Source of the DNA: Sanguinoderma infundibulare | Taxonomy: Eukaryota; Basidiomycota; Agaricomycetes; Polyporales; Polyporaceae | Length of the DNA stretch: 64,000 bases | Direction: 5' to 3' | NCBI GenBank assembly: GCA_032821775.1 | Contig: JAVLRN010000013.1 | Span: forward strand, 124,001-188,000 | Shown: positions 1 to 12,392 of the stretch, in pieces | Layout: every line of letters begins with the position of its first letter | Numbering within the stretch: position 1 is the first letter of the stretch | Program-made: the position numbers and the translations under genes | The notes under the pieces: model-generated | What the model saw: the letters and a program-made list of their open reading frames with translations, nothing else | What the model was told of the DNA's origin: nothing | Databases searched by the model: none

Positions 1-1339
1 AAGACACCGATGACGAAGCAGAAATTAACTTGCGAGTAGTAATTGTTAACGACAATACACGCCGCACCGGCTTCGCAAGCTAGGAGGGTATCTCGGTCAG
101 CAAAGATTTGCAATGCTACTACAACGTCTGACCACACTCACTCGTGGCGCCGATCCACCCAATGCCGCCGCACTGGCCTGAACGCAAAATGTTAATTTAC
201 AAAAGACAGCTTCCAAACGCGCATGCGAATGAACCTACCCCACACAGCCGACTGCGCGCGAGCTGCTTGCACGAGCGCGAAAGCGACACCGACCGCGGCG
301 AAGAGCTGCATCTTGCTGAGCTTGACAAACCGTCTTCGACGAGAGTGCAGTAGCCCTCCTCAGACCCTTTATGAACCCTCAGGCGTGCCATACATCAGGC
401 CCCGAGAGCCACGGTGCTCCGAGCTCCGAGGAAGCCCCCGCCTCTGAATGGGACAGAAGGCAGACGGTCCGCGAGCAGCCGCGTCGAGAAGGACGAACGT
501 AACAACGTAACTTAACACCCAGGACTCGCGACGGTGCCGCGTGACACGGTGAAGGCACTAGGTTGACCAGCATCAAGCATGCCCCGAGGTGCAGACGTCG
601 GTGGCTATATGCGGGCTTGGCACCGTTCGTTCTGTATGCAGTCTTCATCTCCTCGGGCCATCGTCGGGCGCAGGTGGCACTAAACGACGTTCAGCACTCG
701 AAGGACGGCGGAAGAAGCAGGACGAAGGAAATGACAAGGAATCGACGTAGCCTGTGGCTCCGCAATGTCCGGAGAGGCGTCGATGGATGAGCGTGGAATT
801 TCCCCGACATCGCCTCGACCCGCTTCGACAACATACAGCACCTGCTGATACATTCCGCATGACCGATGGAGCAGGTAGGTGTTCCGCGAAGGGAGGCGTC
901 GTGTTGCAGAAATTCCGCTCTTCCAGCGCGAGCTCCACCTAAACGCCTGCATTGCCTATATGCGGTTCGGGTCTATGTATAGACCTCGGAATATGAATGG
1001 CGAAGGATGAGCGTGACGATCCAGGCTTGCAGGGCTTTCCGGATGTTGTGGGCCAAGGAGGCCTGCTGCAACGTCATGGGGTTAGTAATTCTCAAGCTCC
1101 AAGGACGGGTTGTGGTTCTCGCTTGAAGCTGCCGCCGAAGGCGAATGTTCGCAGTTTTCGAACCTTGCCCCCGCGACTTGAAGAAATATCGTCCTGACAG
1201 ACGGGTTCCAGCAACGTCCTGCTCACCAACTCCAATCAACTCAACCTTTCCGTAATGAAGCTTGAGATGCTCACCTAGTCGAAAGACCAGCAGGAACCCT
1301 GGCCGAGGAGAGAGTTTATTAGGTACCGCGGCTCCTCTA
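1..1339. other. No supported gene
   Basis: Short overlapping frames occur on both strands. None has a recognisable domain, a consistent splice pattern or a convincing start context. I see nothing nameable here. Confidence 0.5.
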
Positions 1340-1505
1340 TGCGCTCCGCCAACGATATTGGCCGGTCCGCTGCAGAATGTCAGATGAAAAAGGCGCAAGT
1401 CATCGACAATTTACTCGTTATTTTAAGAACACCTGAAGAGAGTCAAATGCCAGAGAACGGCCAGAAGGTCGCTTATCACTAGCCTTCTACCAGGGTCCAG
1501 GGACA
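1340..1505 (+). repeat. Old dispersed repeat, member 1
   Basis: This stretch resembles 6758-6905 on the same strand. Both contain a GGCCGGTCCGCT-AGAATGTCA core, followed by a similar sequence ending in a CAGCCTT/TAGCCTT-like block. Divergence is substantial, so this is an old shared repeat or duplicated fragment. Confidence 0.55.
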
Positions 1506-1506
1506 G

Positions 1507-1660
1507 GTGGTCTCCGGACACCACGGTGCGGTTGCTGCGAACAACAGATGGGGTCTTCCTTGCTGGATTCAACGAACAAGGTCAGAAAGTGGACCATTTC
1601 AGCTTCTCTCCCGACGGCAAGATGTTGTCATCTGGAGCCGACGGGGGTGGGCCGGACACT
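1507..1660 (+). pseudogene. WD40-repeat-like coding scrap
   Basis: In the frame through 1526-1650 the translation includes VRLLRTTDGVFLAGFNEQG and then FSPDGKMLSSGADGG. The block FSPDGKMLSSG is typical of one WD40 blade. No further blades or intact frame flank it, so I read it as a single-blade remnant rather than a gene. A chance resemblance cannot be excluded. Confidence 0.35.
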
Positions 1661-1883
1661 GTGCTACAGCCGCATTCAAGCTGTTCACCAAGTCTTCGCG
1701 AAACCTCGGGACGGACATGCGCTGTCTGGATGCTCTGATTTCGCACTCGGATTGGACAGACGGCTGTCTTCGTAACAACTCGAGTCAACACTTCGAAAAA
1801 GGCTTACCTGCGACACCGCGTCGTCCACCGCCCTCGCGATATCCCGAAGCCTCCACGCAGCCCACGGGGTATGCACCTGACCT

Positions 1884-2874
1884 CTATCCCCCCCATCGCG
1901 AGCGCGACGATGACAGCCGCGTATCGGAGCGACAACCACCAGCCGAGCGCGGCCGCGACAACCAGCAGCAGCAAAGACGACGGCACGTACTCGTGGAACT
2001 CGGCGCGGACGCACACCGCGGCGTGCGCCGCCCTCGCGAGCGCGTCCACGAGGGTGGGGTCGTCGAGAAGGACGCTTCCGCATGGCCGGAGGTGCAGCTT
2101 CTCCTCAAGCCGCTCAGCGCGGGCGGGAGCGTCCTCATCTCGAGATCGGCCGCGAATTCGTTGTCCGCACACACGCACTTCGCGCCATCCGTATCCACAC
2201 ACGGCCGCTTGTCGGTGTTGGCAGGGGACCTGACTGCTGTCTCAGACCGCTCAACGCTAGGACTCTGAGATGCAGCGGGAGGATACAGGCTGCGCACGGC
2301 GGCATCGCGATACGCGTTTGCGGACGTCAGAAGGCGGTGGTACGCGAGTGCGCCGACGCCTTGCACCTCCGGCACGTAAAGTGTGCGGATCGCGGCACTT
2401 CCTGTGCTCTGGGTAAGAAGGCGCGCGCAGGTGTGCGCCTCGGACGCGAGGCCCCATGCGATCGCGTGGAAGTAGAACTGGAGGGGGCAGTGGTGAGCGT
2501 ACATCGCCGGTTGCGCCCGAATGAGGTCATCGGAGGCCGGGAGACGGTTGCGCTGCATCGCGGTGAGCAAGGCAAGGAAGTGTGTGGGGGAGTCGGGGGA
2601 GAATTGAGGTCGGCGGACCCGGTAGCAGAAGCGGAGTAGGGTATCGAGGACAGCACTGCTCTCGGCCATGCGATATGTGGTGGCGCGTCGTCCTTCTCGG
2701 GCGTGTCGGAGAGGAGCATGTCGAGCAGGGTGGGAGAAGCGCAGTCAATGATAGCGCGATGGACATGGAATTTTCGGCCGTCGCAGCTCTACAGGACAAG
2801 GTCCACACTGCCGCCGTCAGTGAACGGCGCGGAAATGGAGGTGATGGTGCCTGCCTCGAGCAGCTCGGGTGCAT
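1884..2874 (-). pseudogene. BTB/POZ-domain gene, broken
   Basis: Read leftwards, the frame through 2850-2672 gives FTDGGSVDLVL, an in-frame TAG, then SCDGRKFHVHRAIIDCASP and LLDMLLSDTPEKDD. This is the usual start of basidiomycete BTB proteins (acidic strand, then FxVH-x-ILxxASP). The domain continues as MAESSAVLDTLLRFCY, but only after a one-base frame change near 2670. After that come YAHHCPLQFYFHAIAWGL and a degenerating C-terminal part. Two independent lesions (the TAG near 2791 and the shift near 2670) make this a pseudogene. It lies head to head with repeat copy A. The family is thought to mediate protein interactions; no activity can be claimed here. Confidence 0.7.
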
Positions 2875-2898
2875 CCCGACAGAACTGGCCTTGAAGGG

Positions 2899-5445
2899 GC
2901 GGCAAGAACTTGGAGGCTCGAGTCAACGCAGTGCGTAAAGTCCGTGCGCTGTCAAGTACGAGGACGGCGTCTATGCTTCCATTTTCGGACAGCACGCCTT
3001 TAACGTCTTCAACCGATCAGTGACAGCCTAGCCGGGAGTCTCTGGAGATTCGAGTTCTCCTTCGAACACATGTCTATCAACATCTGCCATCAAGACAATA
3101 ATCTTCGTGCTCAGCCGTGGGCATAGAACCGAAGCGCTGTGCCTGCCAGCCGCGGGCTACACATTTGAATTTGGACAGCATTGTTCGAAGAGACTTTGGA
3201 TCCGCTGGCCGTTCAGGTGCGTGGACACTGGCGTGGCAGAATGCTCTTGTGCATGTTCGATTCTGTCTGGGGGAAACACAAAGAGATTCACACCACGGTT
3301 TTATTCAATGGTGCGGCGTGTGCAAAGCTCCCGCCTTTCATTGAAGCCGCGGCCGCGGCGCCGTCAAAGCGGCCACAGCGACCACACAACTCACAAAGCG
3401 AGCCGGGCTAGGCTTGGCGCTCGTCGCCGTATATAAGGTCGACCCATCCAGAGGCAGAGGCAGAGGCCGAGATCCCAACTCCCCTTCTGTGCTCCGCTGA
3501 CCGAGCCACGATGGACATACAACACCCTCCCGACATCCTCTCCCTTCCTCCTGTCACAGACAAACTTCTCATGACACGGAGAGCTTCTACAGCTTTCGCT
3601 ACGCTCTATCAGCGACGGTCTTGATCCCTTGCGCGAGGCATGCACAACATTGCATAGTGGCCTAGGTGAGTAGAATCGCACACTGTGAGTCGATTATTTC
3701 CACTCACGCTCAGTCTCGTCCATCCTCCTCTGCAAATTTCAAGATGAACACTCATTCAGCAACACCCGCCAATACAAGCCACTAGCAAAAAGTTATCGGT
3801 CAGGTTCAAGGGATCGAACCAGAATGATTCCCAAAGACGCCATGGACATCCGACGTCCTCTCCCTTCGTCCTCTCACAGACAAACTTCTCATGACGCGGA
3901 GGGCTCCTGCAGCTCAGGCTACCTCTTTCCGCGAACTCCACACCGTGCATCTACCTCACGGCTCACTGAGGCTCAGCCGGAGCATTTTGACCCAAACCAT
4001 TGCACTTGTTCAATGTTAGTCCGCTTCTTTCAAACTCCTCGATCTCTGAAAGCTCACAGCGGTTGCAGTCAGCGATGGGTTGGATCCATTGCGCAAGGAG
4101 CGTACCTCAAGTCAAAATAGCCTAGGTGAGCAGAACCACACGTCATTTGATTATTTTCACTCATAATGTTTATTGTACAGATGGGTGGCTAGGTGACATC
4201 CCGAAGCGACCGGCCCCGTCTACGCTCCCGCGAGCCAGGGTCCAGTCTCCTCGACTTCATCCATATGGTTCAGCAAAGGAGGTGCTATCCACGCACACGA
4301 TCGCCCATCCTCGTCTGCAAATTCCAACATGAACACCGTTCCAGCACCCCATGCTAATCGGGCCCCTATGGGCACTACGTGCTGCTGGACATCCACCTTA
4401 CCGCTCTCATCACCCTCCCCGGGAACGTCTTCGAGGCAGAGGTGCAGCTCATCCACCAGTCGCGCCGACAGTGGGAAGGATACGAGGGTATGAACTTCAG
4501 GGAGGACATCGAGCTCGGCCCCCACGGCGCGTCGCTCATCAAGGGCGTTGCGGTCGCGTTCGACCCGCACCCGAACTTCTGGCCGCACCATTACGCGCTG
4601 CAAGACGTCCACCTCACCGCTCTCATCACCTTTTCCGGGAACGTCACCGCACGCCCACGATCGTCCATCCTCGTCTGCAAATTCCAACATGAACACCGTT
4701 CCAGCACCCCATGCTAATCCGGCCGCCACGGGCCAGCAGCAACAAGGTGTCGGCCAGGTCCAGGCTGCCGGACCTGAAATATTCCCAAGGGAGGCTCGAA
4801 TTGTAAGTTCCCTAGTTTGTATAAATCTCCAGCTCAGGAAACTCACGACAGATTGTAGTAAGAGACTCGCGGAAAGCCCCACATCGCTCAGTCTCGGCCT
4901 CGAAGACTCCAATCACAGCGAGATCACTGGTACATTGACCCGTGCCTACTCATAACACAGTCCTGGATGCTCATACTTGGACACAGCCAATGGTTCAGTG
5001 GGCTGACGGCAGACGGACAGCGGATGCCGGACAAGGCATGGGGTAGCTCGCGCATGATACGGACACCTCGCACAGTCTCATCGCTGTCTGACCACAGCAA
5101 ATATGCTGTCTGGCCACAGCGAGTATCCCTCCGCTTCTGATACTCCACCACGGAGTGTTTTTATAGGTCCAGTCACCGCCGACATGTACGCACATGTGTT
5201 GTGTGCCGGTCAGCGCCCTTTCATTTCCAACACATTACAGCCGTGGTCGGGCGTCGGGATGCATCTCGGACTTGCCCAACCACTCCCCTGTTGTGCACCG
5301 GTTCATACCCTCTCATTTCCAACACATTATAGGCATGACTGCCGCAAAGCATGCACGTCTCCACCGGATAGAGATAGTGCACCACGTAGTTAACAATGTA
5401 CTATTTTTGACAAATGGCTATAAAATTTTCAGCCGTTTACTGGGG
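2899..5445 (+). repeat. 2.6-kb dispersed repeat, copy A
   Basis: This block is closely similar to 19690-22433 (copy B, same orientation) and 60752-63560 (copy C, inverted). It runs from GGACGGCGTCTATGCTTCCA to GGCTATAAAATTTTCAGCC. Relative to B and C it lacks about the last 170 bp. Internally it carries a TATATAAGG box near 3430, duplicated sub-blocks (the motif around GTCTGCAAATTCCAACATGA recurs) and several short frames. One frame (4379-4717) includes GHxGASLIKGVAVAFDPHP-like sequence that I do not recognise. No transposase or terminal inverted repeat was seen. It may be a segmental duplication or a non-autonomous element. Confidence 0.8.
3430..3437 (+). promoter_or_regulatory. TATA-like box in repeat copy A
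   Basis: TATATAAG lies about 75 bp upstream of an ATG at 3511 that opens a short frame beginning MDIQHPPDILSL. The box and spacing are kept in copies B (near 20170) and C (near 63011, minus), which supports a once-functional promoter. Confidence 0.45.
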
Positions 5446-6253
5446 AACGTTCGTTCGTGTCCTGCGTTGACTAAAGGGCCGGGCTTTGCCGGTATTGCCG
5501 ACACCAGTGTGGCAACTTGGCAGACTCGGACACCGGCTGTAGTAGTAGTCTGCGACGTGCGGGCGGAGCGAGTGAATGGCGGGGAAACGAATAGGATGGC
5601 GCCCCGACAAACTTGGCCGATCCTGTCAAATGGAGGCATGGGGGGACGCTCGCCTTTCTGACCGTCGTGCGCAAGGTACTCATAATTGGAACACAGTTGA
5701 ATGAGGCGGAAGTATGCTCCCGCACTGCCGCCAGCCAACGCCTCGGGGAAGTTGGTTTCGGCATTGCATAGAAAACCTGTTGACGACGGCGTGAGTGGCT
5801 GCCGTCTTGGCTTCTTCTTCAAACTTAAAGCTGTATGCAATGTTGAAGACTTGCAAGGCATCTTCCGCGAGAAAGCGTGGTTGTGAGTGCCACTCGCATC
5901 TCGTCCATGACCATGGTGGCATCGTATTTCTTCCCCGCGTTCAGGACCTCACAAACATGAGACAGAGTCGTAGTTTTGAGTGTGGTTTGAGGATAAGTTG
6001 CGCGGAGGAAGGTGTTCATAACGCGGCTCTCCCCCGGAATATCAACGGCCGGCCTCTGAGCGACATTGGTGGAGTCTGGGGATTGGGGAATCGCGAGCAT
6101 GTATTCGAAAACCGTGGAACCCAGCATCAGGATGGCCCGGAAGACGTAGAAATCGACTTTATCTCGGGAGCATATGATGAAGTCCGCGTGATCCCTATGA
6201 AATGGTGTTGTGGCCTTTCTTGTGCAGGGCGTCTTGCCTTCCACGTTCTTCAT
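5418..6253 (-). pseudogene. BTB/POZ-domain gene, frameshifted
   Basis: From an ATG at 6253 the minus strand reads HRDHADFIICSRDKVDFYVF, then AILMLGSTVFEYMLAIPQSP, the canonical first half of a fungal BTB domain. It continues to KYDATMVMDEMRVALTT. The next conserved piece, FLAEDALQVFNIAYSFKFEE, is in another frame (change near 5874). The following FPEALAGGSAGAYFRLIQLC is in a third frame (change near 5775). The two shifts are not explained by GT-AG introns that I can find. A related but truncated sequence lies at 63605-63900. I treat this as a decayed member of the expanded BTB family. Confidence 0.7.
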
Positions 6254-7130
6254 TGATATCTTAGACGCTATAGGTACTAGCCTGTGCGGAGGGTCGGTTA
6301 CTTTTAAATGGGTGACATATGATAAACGCACTGAGTTCAGTCTCGCTGTCGTCGTCGTCAGGGAGTAGCAGGGTCTGTGCTACTGCCGCAATCCTTATAA
6401 GACGCAACGTCAAAGTATAAAGGTCAAGTGGCAGGACTCATGTAGCGAAAGCGGCATGTAACAAGGGCGAGAGCCACGCTTAGCATGGCACACGCCACTG
6501 CTACAGGTCATTCCAATAATTTGCGACCATGCATGACGGTGTTCATGGTGAACGGGAAGTTGCGTTGTGTGAAATTGAATTGATTGCATGTAGTCGTCGA
6601 GCGTTGATCCGAACCTGAAAAGGTATTTTGATTGAGCACTAAATTTAAATCATGCATCCCCAAGTCCAACTCTGATCAACTTCCCCGACACGACATGGAT
6701 GGACTATTCACTCAGGTCAAACATCCACTAGAAGAGTGCGAGATGTACTCCATCGCTCTATGCGCCCGTCGACGATGGTGGCCGGTCCGCTACAGAATGT
6801 CATATGAAAACGCAGAGATCATCTACGATATATTCGGTATTATACGAACTCGAATCCCAGAGAGTCTGGCTGCTTGTCACCAGCCTTTTGCCAGGTCCGA
6901 CTACCAGAGCCACAAGTAACAGAGAGCAACTGACAACATTAGGATATCGTTTCCAGACCATGATTAGGACGTGGACACGATAAGCATACTCTATCGTCAC
7001 CGTCAAAGCTTCCTGGGTATGCGAACACGAGCAATGCAGCGTCTAGCCTGACTTTTTGTCCATGAGCCCAGCAACGAGCCGGACTCGAACGGGGAGACCG
7101 AAGGAAGAAGTGAAGATTCACGCTTCCGCT
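6254..7130. other. Intergenic, with old repeat member 2
   Basis: The only structure I see is the 6758-6905 block that resembles 1340-1505. A 95-codon open frame at 6632-6919 overlaps it and has no recognisable domain. Confidence 0.45.
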
Positions 7131-8630
7131 TTACTGCTGCTTCGCCTCGCGCTCCAGCTTGCGCAGCGCACGCCGGCGGATGCTCTTGTGCAGCGAGTGC
7201 GTGTAGCGCACGAAGGCCATGTTCCAGCCGATGACATTCTGCAATGCGGCGATGCCGTTAGTGGGGCCTTCTACCAGACACCACAAAGGGAAGCGGGACG
7301 CGCCATGAGGTAGTCGAGCAGGCTGTGGCTCCAGTACGAGGTTACGACGCCGGGACGCGTTGTCCAGAGGGCACCGCCGGGGAGGCCAATCTTAGAGAGG
7401 ACGCTGCGGACGAATGCCTTGGGTTGTGGAATGAGCGCGGATGCGCGGCGGACTTTCGACATGTTCGATACCTACGCGTATAACAATGAGTGCATGAGGC
7501 GGACGTAGGCAGCAGAAAGACACGTACGACGAAGTAGGTGTTGACGCATTCTACATCGACGCCCTTGCTACGGACTTCTTCGGCGAGCGAGCCGCTGAAG
7601 GACGCGATGAAGGACTTGGTGCCGGCGTAGGTGCTGAGCATGGGCGATGCGACGCTCACACCCGAGAAGGAGCCCATGTTGATGATCAACCCGCGCTTCC
7701 TACGGAGAGTGTTGAGAGATCATGGGCGTTGACGCGAACGATGGCACGCTAACCTCTCGATCATTCCGGGGAGGATCGTGTGCGTAAGGCGGACGACAGA
7801 GTTGACATTGATGGTGACGATGTCCTCCATGTCCTTGCGCGCGCTCGCGTGGAAGTCTTCCGGGTAGTTGTACGACTTGCCTGCATTGTTCACTGCAGAT
7901 GCGAGCTGTTTCGAACTATAGTGGGAACGAACGGTACGCATATACTCACCGAGAACACCAATATCAAGACCGGCCAGCTCCGACTGGAACTTGTTCCACT
8001 GAGTAGCGTCATCGAGCTTGGAGAAGTCCATGGTGACCGCCTTGGCCTGCACCTTCTTGTCGTCCGTCGACTTGGCCTCTGAGAGCAGAGGGGTGTGGGT
8101 ATGGTAGACGCGTACATTTCCGAGATACCACTTACCGATCTCCGAGACGAGAGTCGCCAACGCCGATGCGTTCCTGGCAGACACGACAACATTGAAGCCC
8201 TTCTGCGCGAGTTGCAGTGCGAACTCGCGTCCGATGCCCTCCGAGGCTCCCGTCACGACTATACGCAGCCGTGCATAAGGTTTTGATTGCTCCCATGACG
8301 TGAGCGAGGATCGACGCACCTGCCCATGCACCCTTCCCAGCGCCATACTTCTTGAGCTGTCCGAGCGACGTCAGTGCTTGGCTGTAGCGCGAAGAGCGCA
8401 TACATGGACGTACACTCTTGCCAGGAACGATGAAGGTCTGAAGGAGCACGAAGAGGGTCTTGAACGTGAACCTTGCTACCGCGAAGCCGCCGACGGCAAA
8501 CAGAAGCAAAGACAGCTGGGGGTAACTGGTCGCTGCCATGCCGCGAGTGTTTGCCGACATCACGATAGAGAGATGGGGATTGGCACTCACCAAGGGCGTT
8601 GGCAGAGGGGACTTGGAGGATGCTTGCCAT
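7131..8630 (-). CDS. Very-long-chain 3-oxoacyl-CoA reductase (SDR family)
   Basis: This is probably the ER beta-ketoacyl reductase of fatty-acid elongation, which reduces 3-ketoacyl-CoA with NADPH in the VLCFA cycle (yeast Ifa38/Ybr159w type). The start at 8630 opens a short exon [14 protein letters not shown] membrane-anchor exon follows ([20 protein letters not shown]), then [20 protein letters not shown] across two introns. TGASEGIG is the Rossmann cofactor loop and NNAG is the structural motif. YAGTK supplies the catalytic Tyr and Lys, preceded by an INMGSFSG strand with the Ser. The C-terminus ends REAKQQ, a dilysine-like ER retrieval signal. About seven short introns are needed. The last one, near 7252-7292, has a CTAAC branch site and is the least certain. 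Confidence 0.85.
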
Positions 8631-9078
8631 GTCTGTGCAGTGGCCACGTCGACGTTGGAAGTGGTGGACGAGGTCGAGGACTGACAACGATGCCTTCGAT
8701 GCGCCTGCAGTGCGCCCTCGCTGGGCGCGCGACGGAGCGCCAGTGTTTATCAACGCATCTCGGCGCGCTTCTGTAACTTTATTTCTTTACAATTCACCAC
8801 CACTGCGATATACTTTGAGGACGTCGTACCGAGCCCGCCATTTCCAGCCTGGAAGCACAGACGATGCAAGAAAAGCACTACGTGAAAATTGCGTTGTAGA
8901 TACCGAGCGTAGAATGGGCCTCGCGAATCCCGCAAGTCGTCGACGTCGGACGACAAGAGTCAGCTGGCCACATGCCTGCAGCATGGGCTAGTATTGACTG
9001 TATTCCAGATACACATACAGCGGTGAGCTGAGTGGACCTCTGACAAAGACATTCATATAGGTCGGGTGTTCGAGGACG

Positions 9079-9087
9079 TATAAAAGG
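9079..9087 (+). promoter_or_regulatory. TATA box
   Basis: TATAAAAGG lies about 320 bp upstream of the proposed ATG at 9399, with a pyrimidine-rich stretch (9250-9310) between them, as in many fungal promoters. Confidence 0.4.
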
Positions 9088-9398
9088 CGTGATGTTGCCG
9101 GGGTGCCGTCCATACTATCGATCCGAACCCCCTTGGAACCGGTGCGTGTGTTCGGCTGAACGGCTATAGGCCGTCTCTCGAGCTCCCTCTTGGCATTGGC
9201 CACGAGTTCTTCTCTTGCTCGTATTGCGTGGTCGTAACTATTCGTTATCACCCTCTCCCCCTTGTTTCCTCGGTTCTCTCACCATCTTTCCTTTCCTTTC
9301 TACTCACAGTGTACGCCGCGTGTCGTCTTGGCTCCTTTGACGCGCTCCAGCTCACCAGATTTCTCCAGTGCCCTCCCTGTGCCGCAACTGCGAATCCG

Positions 9399-10092
9399 AT
9401 GCCCACCGCGGTCGCCCCGAAGGAAAGGATGGCATACAGCGCGGGCCTTCCCGTCGACCTAGAGCCCGACTCGCTCTACGTCTCCACCATCCCCCTCACA
9501 CAGGGCTTCCACTGGGCCCTCATCCACCTCGACCACCACGGCAACGCGACCCGCCACCACTGGGCCGCGACGACAAACGACCCCCACGGCCCGGAAGGGT
9601 ACGTCTACCAGCCGATGCCCAACGGCCCCCGCATGAAGGCCGGCCAGCAGCCCATCCTCGCCTACTTCAGGATCGCCGACTACGCCCCCCTCGCCCTCCC
9701 CGCCCTCCAGGACGTCTGCGCGGCCGCGTTCCCCCGCAGCCCCGTCCGCAGCGTCCTCCAGAACCGCGCCGCGAACATGAGCCCCCGCACGTGGATCACG
9801 CGCGTCCTCAGCCGGCTCCTTCCCGTGCCTGCTCCCGCGCAGCGCGCACTCGAGGTCGAGGACTTTGTCAACGCCCACAGCCATAGCTACGGCGACGCCT
9901 ACGCCCGTGCGTTCCTCTTCAGACAGTCCTATACCACCCTCGTCCTCCCCGTCATCCCGTGTGCATCCCCGGTACGTGCATCGCCCTCCGTTCGTCCGCC
10001 GCCGCTGACGCGTAGTGCGACCCAGTGCACCGCATGTCATCATCCTCGTCCTCGTGTATCATGAACTGCTTACTCTCTGAACTCGCTTTCTG
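9399..10092 (+). CDS. Hypothetical protein (basidiomycete-type)
   Basis: The frame opens at MPTAVAPKERMAYSAG; a second Met ten codons later is possible. It contains SLYVSTIPLTQGFHWALIHL and HHWAATTNDPHGPEGYVYQP. Similar small basidiomycete proteins exist, but I know of no function. A 44-nt intron with GTACGT donor and TAG acceptor is likely at 9971-10014. After it the reading ends with a serine-rich tail and a stop at 10090-10092. Strong third-position GC bias and the open 560-bp exon support coding. The long minus-strand frame opposite is a shadow. Confidence 0.65.
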
Positions 10093-10723
10093 ACACTGCT
10101 GCTCTCCTGGAAAATTAGGCTACACGGACCTTGCTTGTACTTGCTAATATCCCCCCTCGGACGCTCTTAATACCCCCCGTTTCTGTGTAATATCGCCACA
10201 TGCATTGCTTTGCGCCACCTAGAATTTATCGACGTCACTTCCTGCCCCGTTATGCACATCATCATTTCCTTCTGCACGTCCCATGTCACATCCTGCACCA
10301 CAGAACGCTATTTGCGAACAGACTGGCGGCGGTCCTCTCCGAGGAATTTGGCGTTAACCTACCGCAGCCACTTCGCTGAATGCCTGTCACTCGGTGACGC
10401 ACAGCAGATCTTGCCGCGAACGAAGTGAAGTTTGAACGGAGTACGTACACACCTGGTCCACTTAACGCCGCTGCGTTCTGACGAAGAACGGTATCGTTGC
10501 GCGCCAGACTCCATAGGACCCGTTATCGAACGAACACATTTGTATTCCGGGCCCTCAGCACGCCCGGAATGCGCTGCTCAGCAGACCGCTCTGTATCCCC
10601 CCTTGGCAAGTACGGGGCGCCCTCATCTCAAGCATCCCATCTGGTCAGCCACGACGCCAAATATCATTCAGGTCTCCGAGTCTATGATGTCCCCAATTAC
10701 CAGCCCCAACCTCTGATCTCACC
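10093..10723. other. Intergenic, nothing seen
   Basis: This is the 3' side shared by the convergent genes on each side. No gene, repeat or RNA is recognisable. Confidence 0.5.
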
Positions 10724-12302
10724 TCACCCCGACGCGACGATGACTTGGTAGGGCACGGGCCCGTCGAGGTGCATGCTGTCGACCGTCCCGCCCGTCTCGC
10801 GCGCGTGCGCCTTCATCCGCGCGACCTCCTCCCTGATCGTCGCGTCCTTGCCCGCGCGCGTCCTCGGCACGAAGCGCCGCCGCGGCGCGCCGATCGTCCA
10901 CCCCGGCAGCGCGTCGACGCCGAGCGCCCGGAGAATCTTGCGCTCCACGAGCGACTGGCGAGATTGCGAGAGAAGCATTTTAGTGAGCGAGGGACGAGGA
11001 ACGGGAATGAATGGAGATGGGTGGAGATGGGGCGAGGATGAGGTACGCACGTAGTCAGCTGGGTCGGCGCGGCTGAGATTGAGCGGGTCCTTGAGCGTCA
11101 CCGGGGGGTTCGTGATGAATCGGGGGATCCGCAGGTGGTTCTTGGACGCGGAGTGCGGCTGCAGTGGCGGTGTGGCGTGTGTGCGTGCGTCTAGGACGGA
11201 GATTGGGAGAGATTGGGATTGGATGGTACGCTCACCATGAAGGGGTGGAGGAGGATCACGTCCCCCGCGTCGCCGGTTAGCTGGGTGTGGGTGTGTCCAG
11301 GTGATGAGTGCCTGGAACGGAGATGGTTTCTGGCTCTTTACCTCCACGAATTCTTTGCATGTCTGGATGGAGCAGATGGAGCGGCTGCCGTCTGGATCTT
11401 GGGGCATATCGTTCGTGCCCTCAGGGTGCTCGTACAAGCTAAGCCTCAATCAGATTGGACACGGAGATGACGGTGGAATGGAAAAGCGACGGACTATTGT
11501 ACGACGTTCTTGATGCCGTCGGGCGCGATGTACGTTCCTCCCGCGCGGGGCTTGATGTCGTTGAAGAGCACGATGACCGTCAAGCCTTGCTCCCCGGAGT
11601 CGAGAAAGTGCGTAAACCTGCTGGGATCAGTTCCACCTTCGGCCTTTGTAATTATCCGACCGACCAATCTCCATCTCTGCGAACACCACAGTTAGAGCAC
11701 ATATGTCACGGAGCATTTTATGAGGCATGGGGCGTACATATGCCAATTGCCCAAGTCCTTCGGCTCAATCACTTTCTGCCGTCGACGGTCATGAACATAG
11801 CTCATGGGTGCAGCACGGCATGCACTCACATCGACCCATTCTTCCGCCCCGAGGTTCACGATCAGGCTATCTCCGCAGCTCTCGAAGAGCGTCGGGTCGA
11901 TCCTGTCCTCGCCGCCCAACAGCTCGCCTGTCCTCCGGAATCCGAGTCTGTGAGCGTCACCGTTCAGCGAGCAGGGATCCACGCACACATCGCGCCCCAA
12001 GCCTTGGGCATGAACTCCCGCGTCGGGATCTGGCGGTGCCGCGGCATATGGATCTGTGCGAGACACATGTACGACCGCCATCAACGACCGGCCGAGTAGA
12101 ATAGACATTCAAGCTGAGCACGCACCTTCTCCTTCGTCCACGTCGCCTTGTCCTCGGGGTCGTACCCCAGCCTGATCCACACATTGTCCGTGAACGCCAG
12201 ACGGTACTCCTCCTTCACTGCTTTGGGGATTCGCACCCATCCCTTGTCCAGGAAGTGCTCGCGCTGCTCGGGCGTGAGGTACTCGTACTCGGCGATGGCC
12301 AT
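10724..12302 (-). CDS. Phytanoyl-CoA dioxygenase (PhyH) family protein
   Basis: The protein starts MAIAEYEYLTPEQREHFLDK and continues GWVRIPKAVKEEYRLAFTDN, the usual N-terminus of fungal PhyH-like Fe(II)/2-oxoglutarate oxygenases. Splicing through tiny exons gives WHIDGDWFTHFLDS, whose H-x-D pair is the iron-binding motif. TVIVLFNDIKPRAGGTYIAP and VILLHPFM follow. Then HSASKNHLRIPRFITNPPV supplies the distal His and the Arg that binds 2-oxoglutarate. The C-terminal exon ends DGPVPYQVIVASG. At least seven introns of about 45-75 nt are required. One exon junction near 11930-12000 is ambiguous. The substrate cannot be inferred; many fungal members act in secondary metabolism. Confidence 0.8.
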
Positions 12303-12385
12303 CCTAGCCTGAGGATCCTCTATGTCTTACCAGCGAGAGATGGGGGGCAACCAATCTGGTCGTGCCACTGCAACTCTTGAGCCTG

Positions 12386-12392
12386 CTATATA
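12386..12392 (-). promoter_or_regulatory. TATA-like box of the PhyH gene
   Basis: On the minus strand TATATAG lies about 85 bp upstream of the ATG at 12302. Confidence 0.4.

Noticed and set aside
973..1398. 141-codon minus-strand frame
   Set aside because: No domain, and it overlaps the old dispersed repeat; no support beyond length.
3800..3860. tRNA or SINE-like B box (GGTTCGATCC on the minus strand)
   Set aside because: No A box at the right distance and no cloverleaf; it lies inside the dispersed repeat and occurs in all three copies.
9459..10043. 194-codon minus-strand frame
   Set aside because: Gly/Val/Arg-rich shadow of the plus-strand hypothetical gene, with no domain.
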